DNA from: a virus
DNA length: 39,410 nt
Direction: 5' to 3' (one strand)
IMG/VR virus record: IMGVR_UViG_3300009176_000051
Span: 1-39,410 of that record
The notes beneath the pieces are model-generated. The model was not told the DNA's origin, ran no database searches, and saw nothing but the letters and a program-made list of their open reading frames with translations. The position numbers and the translations under genes were made by a program. Of the stretch, positions 29,205 through 36,434 are shown piece after piece (position 1 is the first letter of the stretch; every line of letters starts with the position of its first letter).

Positions 29205-29821
29205 CAGCGTTGCGGAGGACCGTCGGGCAGCCACTGTGCCGCCCAGTGATGCACGCTGTAGCTCTGTTCGGGGTACGGCCCCCCCAGGTCGCGCTTGCGG
29301 GACCAATGCACCGGATAGAACGCGTCGGTGCCGAGCAGGTTCACGTCGTTGCGCTTCTTCCACATCCGCGTCAGGAAGTACGGCCCGGTCTGTCGGTTCG
29401 GCGGGGAGGCCGCGTGCATCCTCGACCAGACCGGAAGCTCGTGGATCAGCTTCTCGATGGCCGGGTGATGCGCCGGGGATCCCATCACCGTCGGGCAGAG
29501 CAGGTTGTGATCCTCCCAACCGGTGAACGCTCGCTCGTCGAGCAGCTCGTCGAATTCGCGGAGCGGCTCGACATCGGTGTCGACGTAGACACCTCCGACC
29601 TCCGCGAGGATCTCGTAGCGCAGGACATCGGAGCGTCCGGCGTGCGTCGTCGCGCGATCGAAGGCTTCACGGTTCTTGATCCACCCGAGCTTCGAGGAGT
29701 CGTTCCACGTCATGAAGTCCCAGTTCGGGTGAAGGATCTGGAACATCCTCCAGTACGTCTGGAACTCTTCGGGGATCTCGTCGTCCAGGAAGATGCGGTG
29801 GAAGATCCTGGGGGTACTCAC
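29204..29821 (-). CDS. GT32-type glycosyltransferase (205 aa)
   Basis: GTG 29821 overlaps the upstream stop. The family signature is plain: PRIFHRIFLDDEIPEEFQ at the start, WNDSSKLGWIKN, then SDVLRYEILAEVGGVYVDTD with DXD at residues 81-83 for metal and sugar-nucleotide binding. GT32 enzymes transfer mannose or related hexoses. The C-terminal part ends with VHHWAAQW, also typical. It belongs to the cassette between capsid and fibre genes. Confidence 0.8.
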   Translation of the reverse strand: MSTPRIFHRIFLDDEIPEEFQTYWRMFQILHPNWDFMTWNDSSKLGWIKNREAFDRATTHAGRSDVLRYEILAEVGGVYVDTDVEPLREFDELLDERAFTGWEDHNLLCPTVMGSPAHHPAIEKLIHELPVWSRMHAASPPNRQTGPYFLTRMWKKRNDVNLLGTDAFYPVHWSRKRDLGGPYPEQSYSVHHWAAQWLPDGPPQR

Positions 29822-30432
29822 TTGCGCTCTCCGACCCACAGCGACCCCGTGACGCCGAGCGGTCTCCAGTCCCCAAGCGCATCGATGGTGTCGATCGCGA
29901 GCTTGCATCCCGGGTAGGAATCGCCGTAGTCGTGCATCGCGAGGTACGACCCCATCGGGATGAACCGCTCCCACGAACCGTAGTCCTGCAGGACCGCCCA
30001 CTCCTCGTGGATCGCGTCGATGAACAGCAGGCCGATCTCCTTCAGCCAGATGTTCGACGCGCCGTGCGAGTCCAGCCTGATCGGTGTGATGAGGTCGCGG
30101 AAGTCGGGGCCGAACGTATCCTGCGTCGTTCCGGCGACGTTGGACATGAACCGCTCGACCACGCCGTCGGGTCCGAGGTTCCACGGGTCGTCGTTGGATC
30201 CTTCGCGCGGCGGCGGCCACGGATCGACCGCAGTGATGTGGGCACCGTTGCCGTACCGTGACCCCGCCGCGAGCCAGCACGTCGACAGACCGGTGTGCGA
30301 ACCGATCTCGACGATCTCGAGCTCCTTCGGAACCATCCCCGCGAGTGTCGCGAGCATGCGGCCTTCGTCCGGCTCCACGAGTCCCTGCGTGTTGTCCAGC
30401 CACGAGGTCAGCCAGCGCGGGATCTTCTTCAC
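29818..30432 (-). CDS. SAM-dependent methyltransferase (class I, Methyltransf_24-like), 204 aa
   Basis: Starts at GTG 30432 (GTGA overlap). Motif I reads VEIGSHTGLSTCWLAAGSR, followed by ITAVDPW, LLFIDAIHEEWAVLQDYGSW (motif IV with the DAxHxY-like segment) and GSYLAMHDY. This is the layout of Methyltransf_24 enzymes, many of which modify sugars. Located among glycosyltransferases, it probably methylates a sugar of the same glycan. Confidence 0.75.
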   Translation of the reverse strand: MKKIPRWLTSWLDNTQGLVEPDEGRMLATLAGMVPKELEIVEIGSHTGLSTCWLAAGSRYGNGAHITAVDPWPPPREGSNDDPWNLGPDGVVERFMSNVAGTTQDTFGPDFRDLITPIRLDSHGASNIWLKEIGLLFIDAIHEEWAVLQDYGSWERFIPMGSYLAMHDYGDSYPGCKLAIDTIDALGDWRPLGVTGSLWVGERK

Positions 30433-31097
30433 AGCACCGCTCCGATGTTCCATCCCCGCAGAGCGGACTGCTCCTCGATCTCGGCGCGGTACTGCTCCTG
30501 AAGCTCGTGCATCATCCGCAGGTTCGCCTGTCGCTCCGGGGTGTCCTTCGGATCCCGGCGGTGCCAGAGGTGCCACGCCTGTCCGGAGATGCGGTCCCAG
30601 TGCGCCTCGACGAGCAGGCGGGTGTTGAGCGCGGAGTCCTCGTGTCCCCACCCGACAAAGCGTTCATCGTGGCCTCCGACCTTCTCCCAGGCTTCTCGCG
30701 CGACGACGAGCAGCCCTCCACCGAGGAGCATGCGGCGCTTCTGACGGTACTTCAGCGCACCGACACCGCGCCGATGTACCTGCGTGGACTCCGCGTGGCT
30801 CAGGTTCCACAGCCGGTCGTGAGGCCGCACCGCGCCGGCGGTGGAGATGACCGTATCCACCGCACGACGCAGCGCGTCTTCCTCGGCGAGCGTGTCCGCA
30901 TCTGCGAAGATCGCTACGTCCCAGTCACCTGCGTCATGAGCAGCCGCGTTACAAGCGGCGGCGCGACTCCAAGGACCCGCACGATCACCGAGGTAGATCG
31001 GGTAGCCGAGTGTTTCCATCCACGGTCTGACGACGTTCCAGTTGAACTCCCGCTGCGGGTCTCCCCCCCGCCAGGGGACGCATATCACAACGTCCAT
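30429..31097 (-). CDS. GT-A glycosyltransferase (GT2/galactosyltransferase-C type), 222 aa
   Basis: It begins VVICVPWRGGDPQREFNW, the donor-site strand, with the DXD in VAIFADADTL (residues 66-68). The acceptor-side motif is VGGHDERFVGWGHEDSALN, typical of the galactosyltransferase C-terminal domain. It aligns by eye with the N-terminal half of the adjacent fusion protein, so the two arose by duplication. It would add a sugar to the cassette's glycan. Confidence 0.8.
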   Translation of the reverse strand: MDVVICVPWRGGDPQREFNWNVVRPWMETLGYPIYLGDRAGPWSRAAACNAAAHDAGDWDVAIFADADTLAEEDALRRAVDTVISTAGAVRPHDRLWNLSHAESTQVHRRGVGALKYRQKRRMLLGGGLLVVAREAWEKVGGHDERFVGWGHEDSALNTRLLVEAHWDRISGQAWHLWHRRDPKDTPERQANLRMMHELQEQYRAEIEEQSALRGWNIGAVL

Positions 31098-32374
31098 GCG
31101 GCGAGAACCTTGCCGGGGTACTGTTCGTGCTGCTCCCAGAACCCGTCGGCGACGGCCCAGATGGGTGTGCCCAACCAGAACGGGGCTTTCGTCAGATCGA
31201 TCTGGTAGTACCCGCCGGTCGGGACATCCTCGTTACTGCCCTGCGTGTACATCGAGGCGATCAGGTACTTCGCTCCCGAGCGGCGGAAGTTGTTGAGCGC
31301 CGTCAGACCGTCGGCGTAGCTCAGGTGCTGCATCACGTCGCGGCACAGGATCGCGTCGGACGGCGGAAGATCGTCCACGCAGATGTCGGCCACGGTGTAG
31401 GTACGGTCCGGGTGGCGCCGACGGGATACCTCGATGGCCCCCGGCACGATGTCGAGGCCGATGTAGTTCGGGAGATCCGGCTGCCAGAGCGAGTCGTTGC
31501 ATCCCGCGTCGGTGACGGAGGTGATGCCGATCTGCTCGCAGAAGCGCGGAAGCTCGCGCTGGATCAGGTCGGTCGCCTTGAGGGAAGATCCGGGGCCGGC
31601 GCGGGTGTCCTCTCCGTTCCACCCGTTCCGCTTGAAGAGCCTTTCGAAGATCGCATCCCGCGTTACGTTCACGGCATCCTTCCGTTCATCCAGGAGCGAC
31701 TGCATCGCCTCCGGTGTGCGCGCGTCACGGTACCTCATGGCAAGTCCCTGCGCTTCGATATAGGTCAGCAGGGAAGGGTTCCGCTCCAGCGAGCGCGCGT
31801 GGTACAGGTGATACACCGGGCCTTCGACCCGTTCAGGCTCTCCGGTCATCACCCGGCACGCCTGCGCGAACGCCACGTCTTCTCCACCCCACCCGATGAA
31901 CCGCTCGTCGAACCCACCGACCTTGTCCCACACCGAGCGCGGGACGACCAGCACCGAAGACTCGTGGCGGCTCGTGCGGTACCGAGATGCGCGCTGCAGC
32001 GTCTGGTCGTCGACGTACTCGTCCAGGAGCTTGTAGGTGATCGCGGCGTTCAGCCCGAAGAACTGGGTGAACGCGAACGTCAGCTTCGTCGATCCCAGAG
32101 CGCGCCACACCTGGCGGGGCGAGCAGATCACATCGGCATCGATGATGACGGCATAATCCCACTCGCCCCGCGCGGCGTCGTTGATCGCGGCCGAACGGTT
32201 GAACGGTCCCGGCGTCGAGCGTCCTTCGACGATCTCGTAGCCGAGCGCCTCCCAGCGCGGTCGCGTGTAGTTCCACAGCCGGTCCCGCCATCCCCCATCG
32301 GATCTTCGCGGGACACAGATGCGAACGCAGGGACCAGACCCGGATCGGGTGTGGTCCGGATCCGGCCCCTGCAT
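31085..32374 (-). CDS. Glycosyltransferase-methyltransferase fusion protein (429 aa)
   Basis: Residues about 16-230 are a GT-A domain (VRICVPRRSDGGWRD; DXD in AVIIDADVICS, residues 79-81; GGFDERFIGWGGEDVAFAQA). Residues about 275-429 form a class I methyltransferase (TSVTDAGCNDSLWQPD, IGLDIVPGAIEVSRRR, ILCRDVMQHLSYADGL). Joining both activities in one chain suggests sequential sugar transfer and methylation. ATG 32374 is four bases past the capsid stop, and its first 16 codons form one arm and loop of a large RNA hairpin. The GT half duplicates its downstream neighbour. Confidence 0.75.
   Translation of the reverse strand: MQGPDPDHTRSGSGPCVRICVPRRSDGGWRDRLWNYTRPRWEALGYEIVEGRSTPGPFNRSAAINDAARGEWDYAVIIDADVICSPRQVWRALGSTKLTFAFTQFFGLNAAITYKLLDEYVDDQTLQRASRYRTSRHESSVLVVPRSVWDKVGGFDERFIGWGGEDVAFAQACRVMTGEPERVEGPVYHLYHARSLERNPSLLTYIEAQGLAMRYRDARTPEAMQSLLDERKDAVNVTRDAIFERLFKRNGWNGEDTRAGPGSSLKATDLIQRELPRFCEQIGITSVTDAGCNDSLWQPDLPNYIGLDIVPGAIEVSRRRHPDRTYTVADICVDDLPPSDAILCRDVMQHLSYADGLTALNNFRRSGAKYLIASMYTQGSNEDVPTGGYYQIDLTKAPFWLGTPIWAVADGFWEQHEQYPGKVLAAWTL
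32327..32372 (-). other. 18-bp hairpin with three G-U pairs at the capsid/glycan-cassette junction
   Basis: Positions 32327-32344 and 32355-32372 pair over 18 bases around a 10-base loop. In the minus-strand RNA the only three non-Watson-Crick positions are all G-U; on the plus strand they would be A-C mismatches. It begins at the G of the next gene's ATG and lies just after the capsid stop. It has no T-run, so mRNA stability or restraint of downstream translation is more likely than termination. Confidence 0.65.
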
Positions 32375-32378
32375 CTCG

Positions 32379-33593
32379 TTACGAACCGATCTCGACCTCG
32401 ACGAAGAACTCCGGGTAGTGAACGCCCAGCACCGACCGGATCTCACTGCGGATCGCGATCAGGTTCCGGCGGAAGTAGTCGAGGTACCCGAAGCTGGCGT
32501 CGGTCCGCAGTCCACCCTTGCGGTACAGGGTGGCGCCACGCGCGAAGTCGCCGACGAGTGCGGTACCTTCCGGCACCGATGTCGTCTGCACCTCACGGAC
32601 GGATCCCCAGAGACCCTGCGCCGGGGGCGCGTAGGGACCACCGGAGAAGTAGCCTCCGTCACCGGCCACGGCCCGCAGTGTCGCCAGACGCGCCCAGTCG
32701 TTCGGGTGGAGCAGGATCACGGTCGGCACGCCGCCCGCCACCCGCACCATGGTCATCGCTTCCAGCACGGCGTCGTAGCCGTTCTCGCCGGACGTGATGC
32801 CCGAGCCGTCCGCCGCCGTGGTGCTGGCGGTGTACAGACCCTGAGCGATGTACGCCTCTTCGGCCTGCAGGACGATGGTGCCGAGTTCGGTGTTGATGTA
32901 GTTCGCGATGACCGGCGCGTCCTGGAACATCTCTTCCGAGGCGGCACCGAACTGCGCGTGCTTCACCAACGTGTTCGTCTCGAAGTCGAACGCGAACTCC
33001 GCACCCGGCTTCTGCTGTGACTCGACGGTCAGCGCCGGCGAGTCGTTACGCGTCTTCACCGTCGGGTAGTTCACGGAGTTACCGGACGTGACCTGGACGA
33101 TGTTCATCACGTCGGCGATCCGGAGCGGGTACTGCAACAGCCCCGGCGCGCGCAGCGTGTTGTCCCAGGTCGGCGCGATGGCGTCCCCGTTGGTGCTGGT
33201 GGACTCCAGCACGGGGTCGCCGGCCGCCTTCAACTCGATGGTCGGCATCCGGAAGTCCGGGAGACCGCCCTCGACCGCCTGCTTCACGATCGCGACGTAC
33301 TCCTTCGACTTGACGAACGCCTCACCGACGGACTTGGCGTTGACCTCGACGGTCTCGACCGTGGCCTCGGCGGTGACGGTTCCGAGGGCCTCGAGTTGCA
33401 GGTCGAGCTTCTCGCGGTCCTCCATCCGCTTGACCTCGATCTTCTGCTCCTCGACCCGGGCCATCCTCGCCTTGATCTCGGATGCCTCTTCCTCGGTGAG
33501 ATCGCGCGCCTCGGAGTCGGCCTTGGCCGTGATGGCCTTGCACTCCTCCAGACGGCGCTTGATCTCGCCGAGCAGGTACTCCTTCGTGTTCAC
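32379..33593 (-). CDS. Major capsid protein, HK97 fold (404 aa)
   Basis: The first ~100 residues are a charged, helical delta domain (YLLGEIKRRLEECKAITAK, ARMARVEEQKIEVKRMED) that acts as scaffold and is removed by the protease. The shell domain contains PGLLQYPLRIADVMNIVQVT, HAQFGAASEEMFQDAPVIAN, VPTVILLHPNDWARLATLRA and a C-terminal AIRSEIRSVLGVHYPEFFVE, the classic HK97 layout. GTG 33593 overlaps the protease stop (TAGTGA) with GAGGAG upstream. Confidence 0.95.
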   Translation of the reverse strand: MNTKEYLLGEIKRRLEECKAITAKADSEARDLTEEEASEIKARMARVEEQKIEVKRMEDREKLDLQLEALGTVTAEATVETVEVNAKSVGEAFVKSKEYVAIVKQAVEGGLPDFRMPTIELKAAGDPVLESTSTNGDAIAPTWDNTLRAPGLLQYPLRIADVMNIVQVTSGNSVNYPTVKTRNDSPALTVESQQKPGAEFAFDFETNTLVKHAQFGAASEEMFQDAPVIANYINTELGTIVLQAEEAYIAQGLYTASTTAADGSGITSGENGYDAVLEAMTMVRVAGGVPTVILLHPNDWARLATLRAVAGDGGYFSGGPYAPPAQGLWGSVREVQTTSVPEGTALVGDFARGATLYRKGGLRTDASFGYLDYFRRNLIAIRSEIRSVLGVHYPEFFVEVEIGS

Positions 33594-34396
33594 TAGGCAC
33601 TCCTCTCCGCCACGAATACCGTGGCTTCGTCGATGACGTTCCGCAGAAGTTCCTTCTCACCGAAGGGCTGCGCTGGCTCCTCCGGGCTTGAACTCGCCTG
33701 CTCGATGTCATCGAGTCCTTCCGTACCGAACTCCGCGAGGAACTCGGTAAGTTGTTTGTGGATCTCGCGCAGCCGTGCCTCGCGCTTCGAGGACAGGGCG
33801 CGTCCGATCTTCTGCTCGATCTCCGGTGTCCACGAGGTCGTGATCGTCTCGGTGATCGAGGCCATCTCGACATCGGGTTCGACGACGGCGTCGGGATCCA
33901 TCTCGAGTGTCGCTTCCTTGACCGCGAGCGTGATCGCATCGGGGTTCATCCCGACGAGCGTGGGACCGAGCTCCAGCAGATCCACCTCGAGGAGATCGCG
34001 CGCGCCGTCCTTCGCGGTCCGCTCCTTCTTGACCTCGTAGCCGAACGACCATCCCGACAGCGATTCGTCCTTGAGCTTGCGGAAGACCGCAAGCGCCTTC
34101 GGGTTGTCCTTGATGTCGAGCTTGCCAGCGACAACCAGGCCCTCGTCCGTTTCCACCATCGACTTCGGGTCGACCGTGCCGATGAAGTGTTCGATGACCT
34201 TCCAGTCGTGGGAGAAGATCACCGGGATCCGCTTCGTCCCCCTCTGCCACTTCTCGATGGTTTTCTTGAACGCACCCTTGATGATGCGATCACCACCACG
34301 ATCGACGTTGCCGAAGGCCGCGACGCGGGCAGCGAACATGCCTTCGTCACCGTCCACCGCCTTGAACTCGACGAGGTCAAACGATGCGACGTTCAT
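33593..34396 (-). CDS. Prohead maturation protease, HK97 family (267 aa)
   Basis: The S78-family fold is evident: AARVAAFGNVDRGGDRIIKG, the catalytic His in PVIFSHDWK (His63), the Ser region in ESLSGWSFGYEVKK (Ser114) and DLLEVDLLELGPTLVGMNP. It would remove the capsid delta domain and itself during maturation. A C-terminal helical, acidic extension (about residues 170-267) may serve as an internal scaffold. It overlaps the portal gene by four bases. Confidence 0.92.
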   Translation of the reverse strand: MNVASFDLVEFKAVDGDEGMFAARVAAFGNVDRGGDRIIKGAFKKTIEKWQRGTKRIPVIFSHDWKVIEHFIGTVDPKSMVETDEGLVVAGKLDIKDNPKALAVFRKLKDESLSGWSFGYEVKKERTAKDGARDLLEVDLLELGPTLVGMNPDAITLAVKEATLEMDPDAVVEPDVEMASITETITTSWTPEIEQKIGRALSSKREARLREIHKQLTEFLAEFGTEGLDDIEQASSSPEEPAQPFGEKELLRNVIDEATVFVAERSA

Positions 34397-35775
34397 GATC
34401 CCTCTCCTTCGGCTTTGGTCGTGAGCAGACGCACCTCGGCCGCGCGGAGCGCCGGCGGGCGGTTGGTGTCCTGCTCTGGCATCGGTGCCTCGCCGGGTTG
34501 TCCGGCGTAGGCGACGTTGAGCGGCTTGATCGGTTCGTCGAACTCCCCACCGAGCGCGGGGAGGTTGAAGAATTTGCGCCCCTCATCGGGCGACATGATC
34601 GGAACACCGACGTAGGCGCGGATCGCGTCGGCCTGCTCTTCGAAGGATCCTCGGAGCTTCTCAGCCACGGTGTGTTCGCAGTACGTGTCGGGGTCCTCGG
34701 TGAACCACCGCAGGACGCCGCGCTCGATCTCGCCCGCGATCATCTGCAGGTACGGGCCGAGCGTGTCCTGGTACAGCGCGCGGTGGAATTCCTTCTGCGA
34801 TGCGAACGTCGCCGACTCCGTGAGGCCCAGCACCGACACCGGCACGTTGTACGCGCGGCACACGGCCTCCAGCACCTGCTTGCGTCCGGCGATGAACTCC
34901 GAGTCCTTCGGCGAGAAGCTCGCGCCGTTCCACGTCATCCCGTCTTCCAGGATCGCGGTCTTGCCCGCTGCGGTCGAGCCGGTGTAGACGTTCTGCCAGT
35001 CTTGGCGGAACCGGTCGCGTTGCGCGTCCCCCCACGGGCCGGCCTCCTTCGGTCGGTAGATCAACCCCTCCATCCGCGCGGCATTCGTCCAGAACCCGCG
35101 ACGGTGCGCGGTGGCGGCGGCGTCCTCGAACAACATCGCCCTCAGCGGCGACAGCGGGGACAGTCCGATCCGCATGTCGACGGGGTTCGGGAACCGGAAG
35201 TGAACGATCCGGTCCGAGGAGTACGTCGTCTTGCGGCTGTCGATGTCGACGGTGTAGCTCGACGCCTGCACGAGGGTGCCGCCGTGAGCGGTGACGGCAT
35301 ACGGCGGGAGCGGCATCAGCGCCCGCGCCTCCCCCTCGCCCATCTTGAGCCAGAATGCGTTGCCGTAGACGCCGAGGTCGGTGACGGTGCCCTGCATCAG
35401 GCGGAAGTACGTCAGCCCCGGTGCCGGTGAGCGCATCAACCTGGCGAACCCCGGATCGGACAATTCGCGACGGTCGCCTTGGGAGACCTTCTCGTATGCC
35501 TTGATGCCGATCTGCGCGAGTTGCCACGCGAGGAAGTCCACGACGGTGTACACCGACGCGCTCGTGCGGTAGAGGCTCGAGAAGTCGAGCATCTGCGCGT
35601 CCTCGCCCCGGATCGCCGACACGAGCCCCGGCGAGAACGAGATCAACGGCATCCCGGCAGAGTCGTACCCGTCGAACGGGAAGTCCCCGATCTCCTTAGT
35701 CTCGAACTCTGCTGACTTCATGTCGGGCGCGAATGTCCGCGCCAACCACGAGCGTTTGGTGTGCTTCCCGGCCAC
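34393..35775 (-). CDS. Portal protein, HK97 family (460 aa)
   Basis: The portal forms the dodecameric DNA entry ring. Landmarks are YRTSASVYTVVDFLAWQLAQ, FRLMQGTVTDLGVYGNAFWL, IVHFRFPNPVDMRIGLSPLS, NVPVSVLGLTESATFASQKE and the C-terminal MSPDEGRKFFNLPALG, all characteristic of HK97-type portals. GTG 35775 has GAGGAG six bases upstream. A plus-strand unit separates it from the terminase genes, which is unusual. Confidence 0.95.
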   Translation of the reverse strand: MAGKHTKRSWLARTFAPDMKSAEFETKEIGDFPFDGYDSAGMPLISFSPGLVSAIRGEDAQMLDFSSLYRTSASVYTVVDFLAWQLAQIGIKAYEKVSQGDRRELSDPGFARLMRSPAPGLTYFRLMQGTVTDLGVYGNAFWLKMGEGEARALMPLPPYAVTAHGGTLVQASSYTVDIDSRKTTYSSDRIVHFRFPNPVDMRIGLSPLSPLRAMLFEDAAATAHRRGFWTNAARMEGLIYRPKEAGPWGDAQRDRFRQDWQNVYTGSTAAGKTAILEDGMTWNGASFSPKDSEFIAGRKQVLEAVCRAYNVPVSVLGLTESATFASQKEFHRALYQDTLGPYLQMIAGEIERGVLRWFTEDPDTYCEHTVAEKLRGSFEEQADAIRAYVGVPIMSPDEGRKFFNLPALGGEFDEPIKPLNVAYAGQPGEAPMPEQDTNRPPALRAAEVRLLTTKAEGEGS

Positions 35776-35937
35776 TTCGGCTCCTCAGCGTCAGAAAGAT
35801 TTCCCGAAATTTCTTTGTGCAGGTCAGAGCGTTGTGCCGGCATGCCGCGAGATGCATAACCGCAGGTCGCGTGCGCCGCAGAGAATCTGCTGTCAACCCC
35901 CGTGCTAGAATGATGTTGACGGAAGGAGGTGAGGCAG
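35776..35937. promoter_or_regulatory. Divergent intergenic region: extended -10 promoter for the plus-strand unit
   Basis: On the plus strand TGC-TAGAAT (-10 at 35906-35911) is an extended -10 element, followed by GGAGGTGA before ATG 35938. Half-sites TGTCAA (35891-35896) and TTGAC (35916-35920) flank the -10 and match the operator half-sites at 9.0 kb. Nearer the portal is an A/T-rich imperfect palindrome (ATTTCCCGAAAT, about 35799-35810). No clear minus-strand promoter for the portal operon was found. Confidence 0.5.
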
Positions 35938-36102
35938 ATGGAGGGATTGAACATGCCGCACATGGTCTGCATGGACTGCGGCAAGGACGTGGAACAGGTT
36001 GAGGGCGGATGGGATCACGTCGACACGCTGGCGGAGAAACCACACGCACCGCAGCCGGTCACCGAGGTGACCTATCGGATGAACATGTTCCTGAGGGGGT
36101 GA
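35938..36102 (+). CDS. Small plus-strand protein with CxxC (54 aa)
   Basis: It begins MEGLNMPHMVCMDCGKDVEQ, with a CMDC pair, and ends RMNMFLRG. The ribosome-binding site GGAGGTGA with eight-base spacing is excellent. With only one Cys pair it might bind metal as a dimer. It is the first gene of a two-gene plus-strand unit and is followed by the next ATG after three bases. Confidence 0.7.
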   Translation: MEGLNMPHMVCMDCGKDVEQVEGGWDHVDTLAEKPHAPQPVTEVTYRMNMFLRG

Positions 36103-36105
36103 CAG

Positions 36106-36390
36106 ATGAGCATGCAAACCAGATGGTTCGTCACGGTGTGGTCTTCACCACCCGGCGAGCATTACCGCGATGCACACCCGGACCACCGCGCCAAGGGTCT
36201 GGACTGCGGCACGGTCGAGTCGGTCGGCAAGGTCTGGGAACGCGAGTACAAGACCAAGGCCGGTGCGGAGCGCGCCTCTCAAGCGGCGATGGACAAGTAC
36301 AGCCGTCCGCCGATCAACTGGTACGTCGAACTCTCACAAGGTGGACGCTTTGTGATCGACGACGACGAACTCCGGGACGCCCTGCGGTAG
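36106..36390 (+). CDS. Plus-strand hypothetical protein (94 aa)
   Basis: ATG 36106 follows AGGGGGTGA. The protein (QTRWFVTVWSSPPGEHYRDA, then VGKVWEREYKTKAGAERASQ and WYVELSQGGRFVIDDDE) looks like a compact alpha/beta domain with Trp-rich strands. It is co-transcribed with the CxxC protein and closed by a strong hairpin. The unit interrupts the head module between portal and terminase, so it is an insertion or moron. Function unknown. Confidence 0.7.
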   Translation: MSMQTRWFVTVWSSPPGEHYRDAHPDHRAKGLDCGTVESVGKVWEREYKTKAGAERASQAAMDKYSRPPINWYVELSQGGRFVIDDDELRDALR

Positions 36391-36393
36391 TTC

Positions 36394-36434
36394 AGAGGGG
36401 GAGCGGGGACGGTGGAGGCACCCGCTCCCCCTCT
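36394..36434. terminator. 14-bp hairpin terminator between convergent genes
   Basis: Positions 36394-36407 (AGAGGGGGAGCGGG) pair perfectly with 36421-36434 around a 13-base loop. It lies between the ends of the plus-strand unit and the minus-strand glycosidase, overlapping the latter's stop. No T-run follows on either side, but the strength and position fit a bidirectional terminator. Confidence 0.7.
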
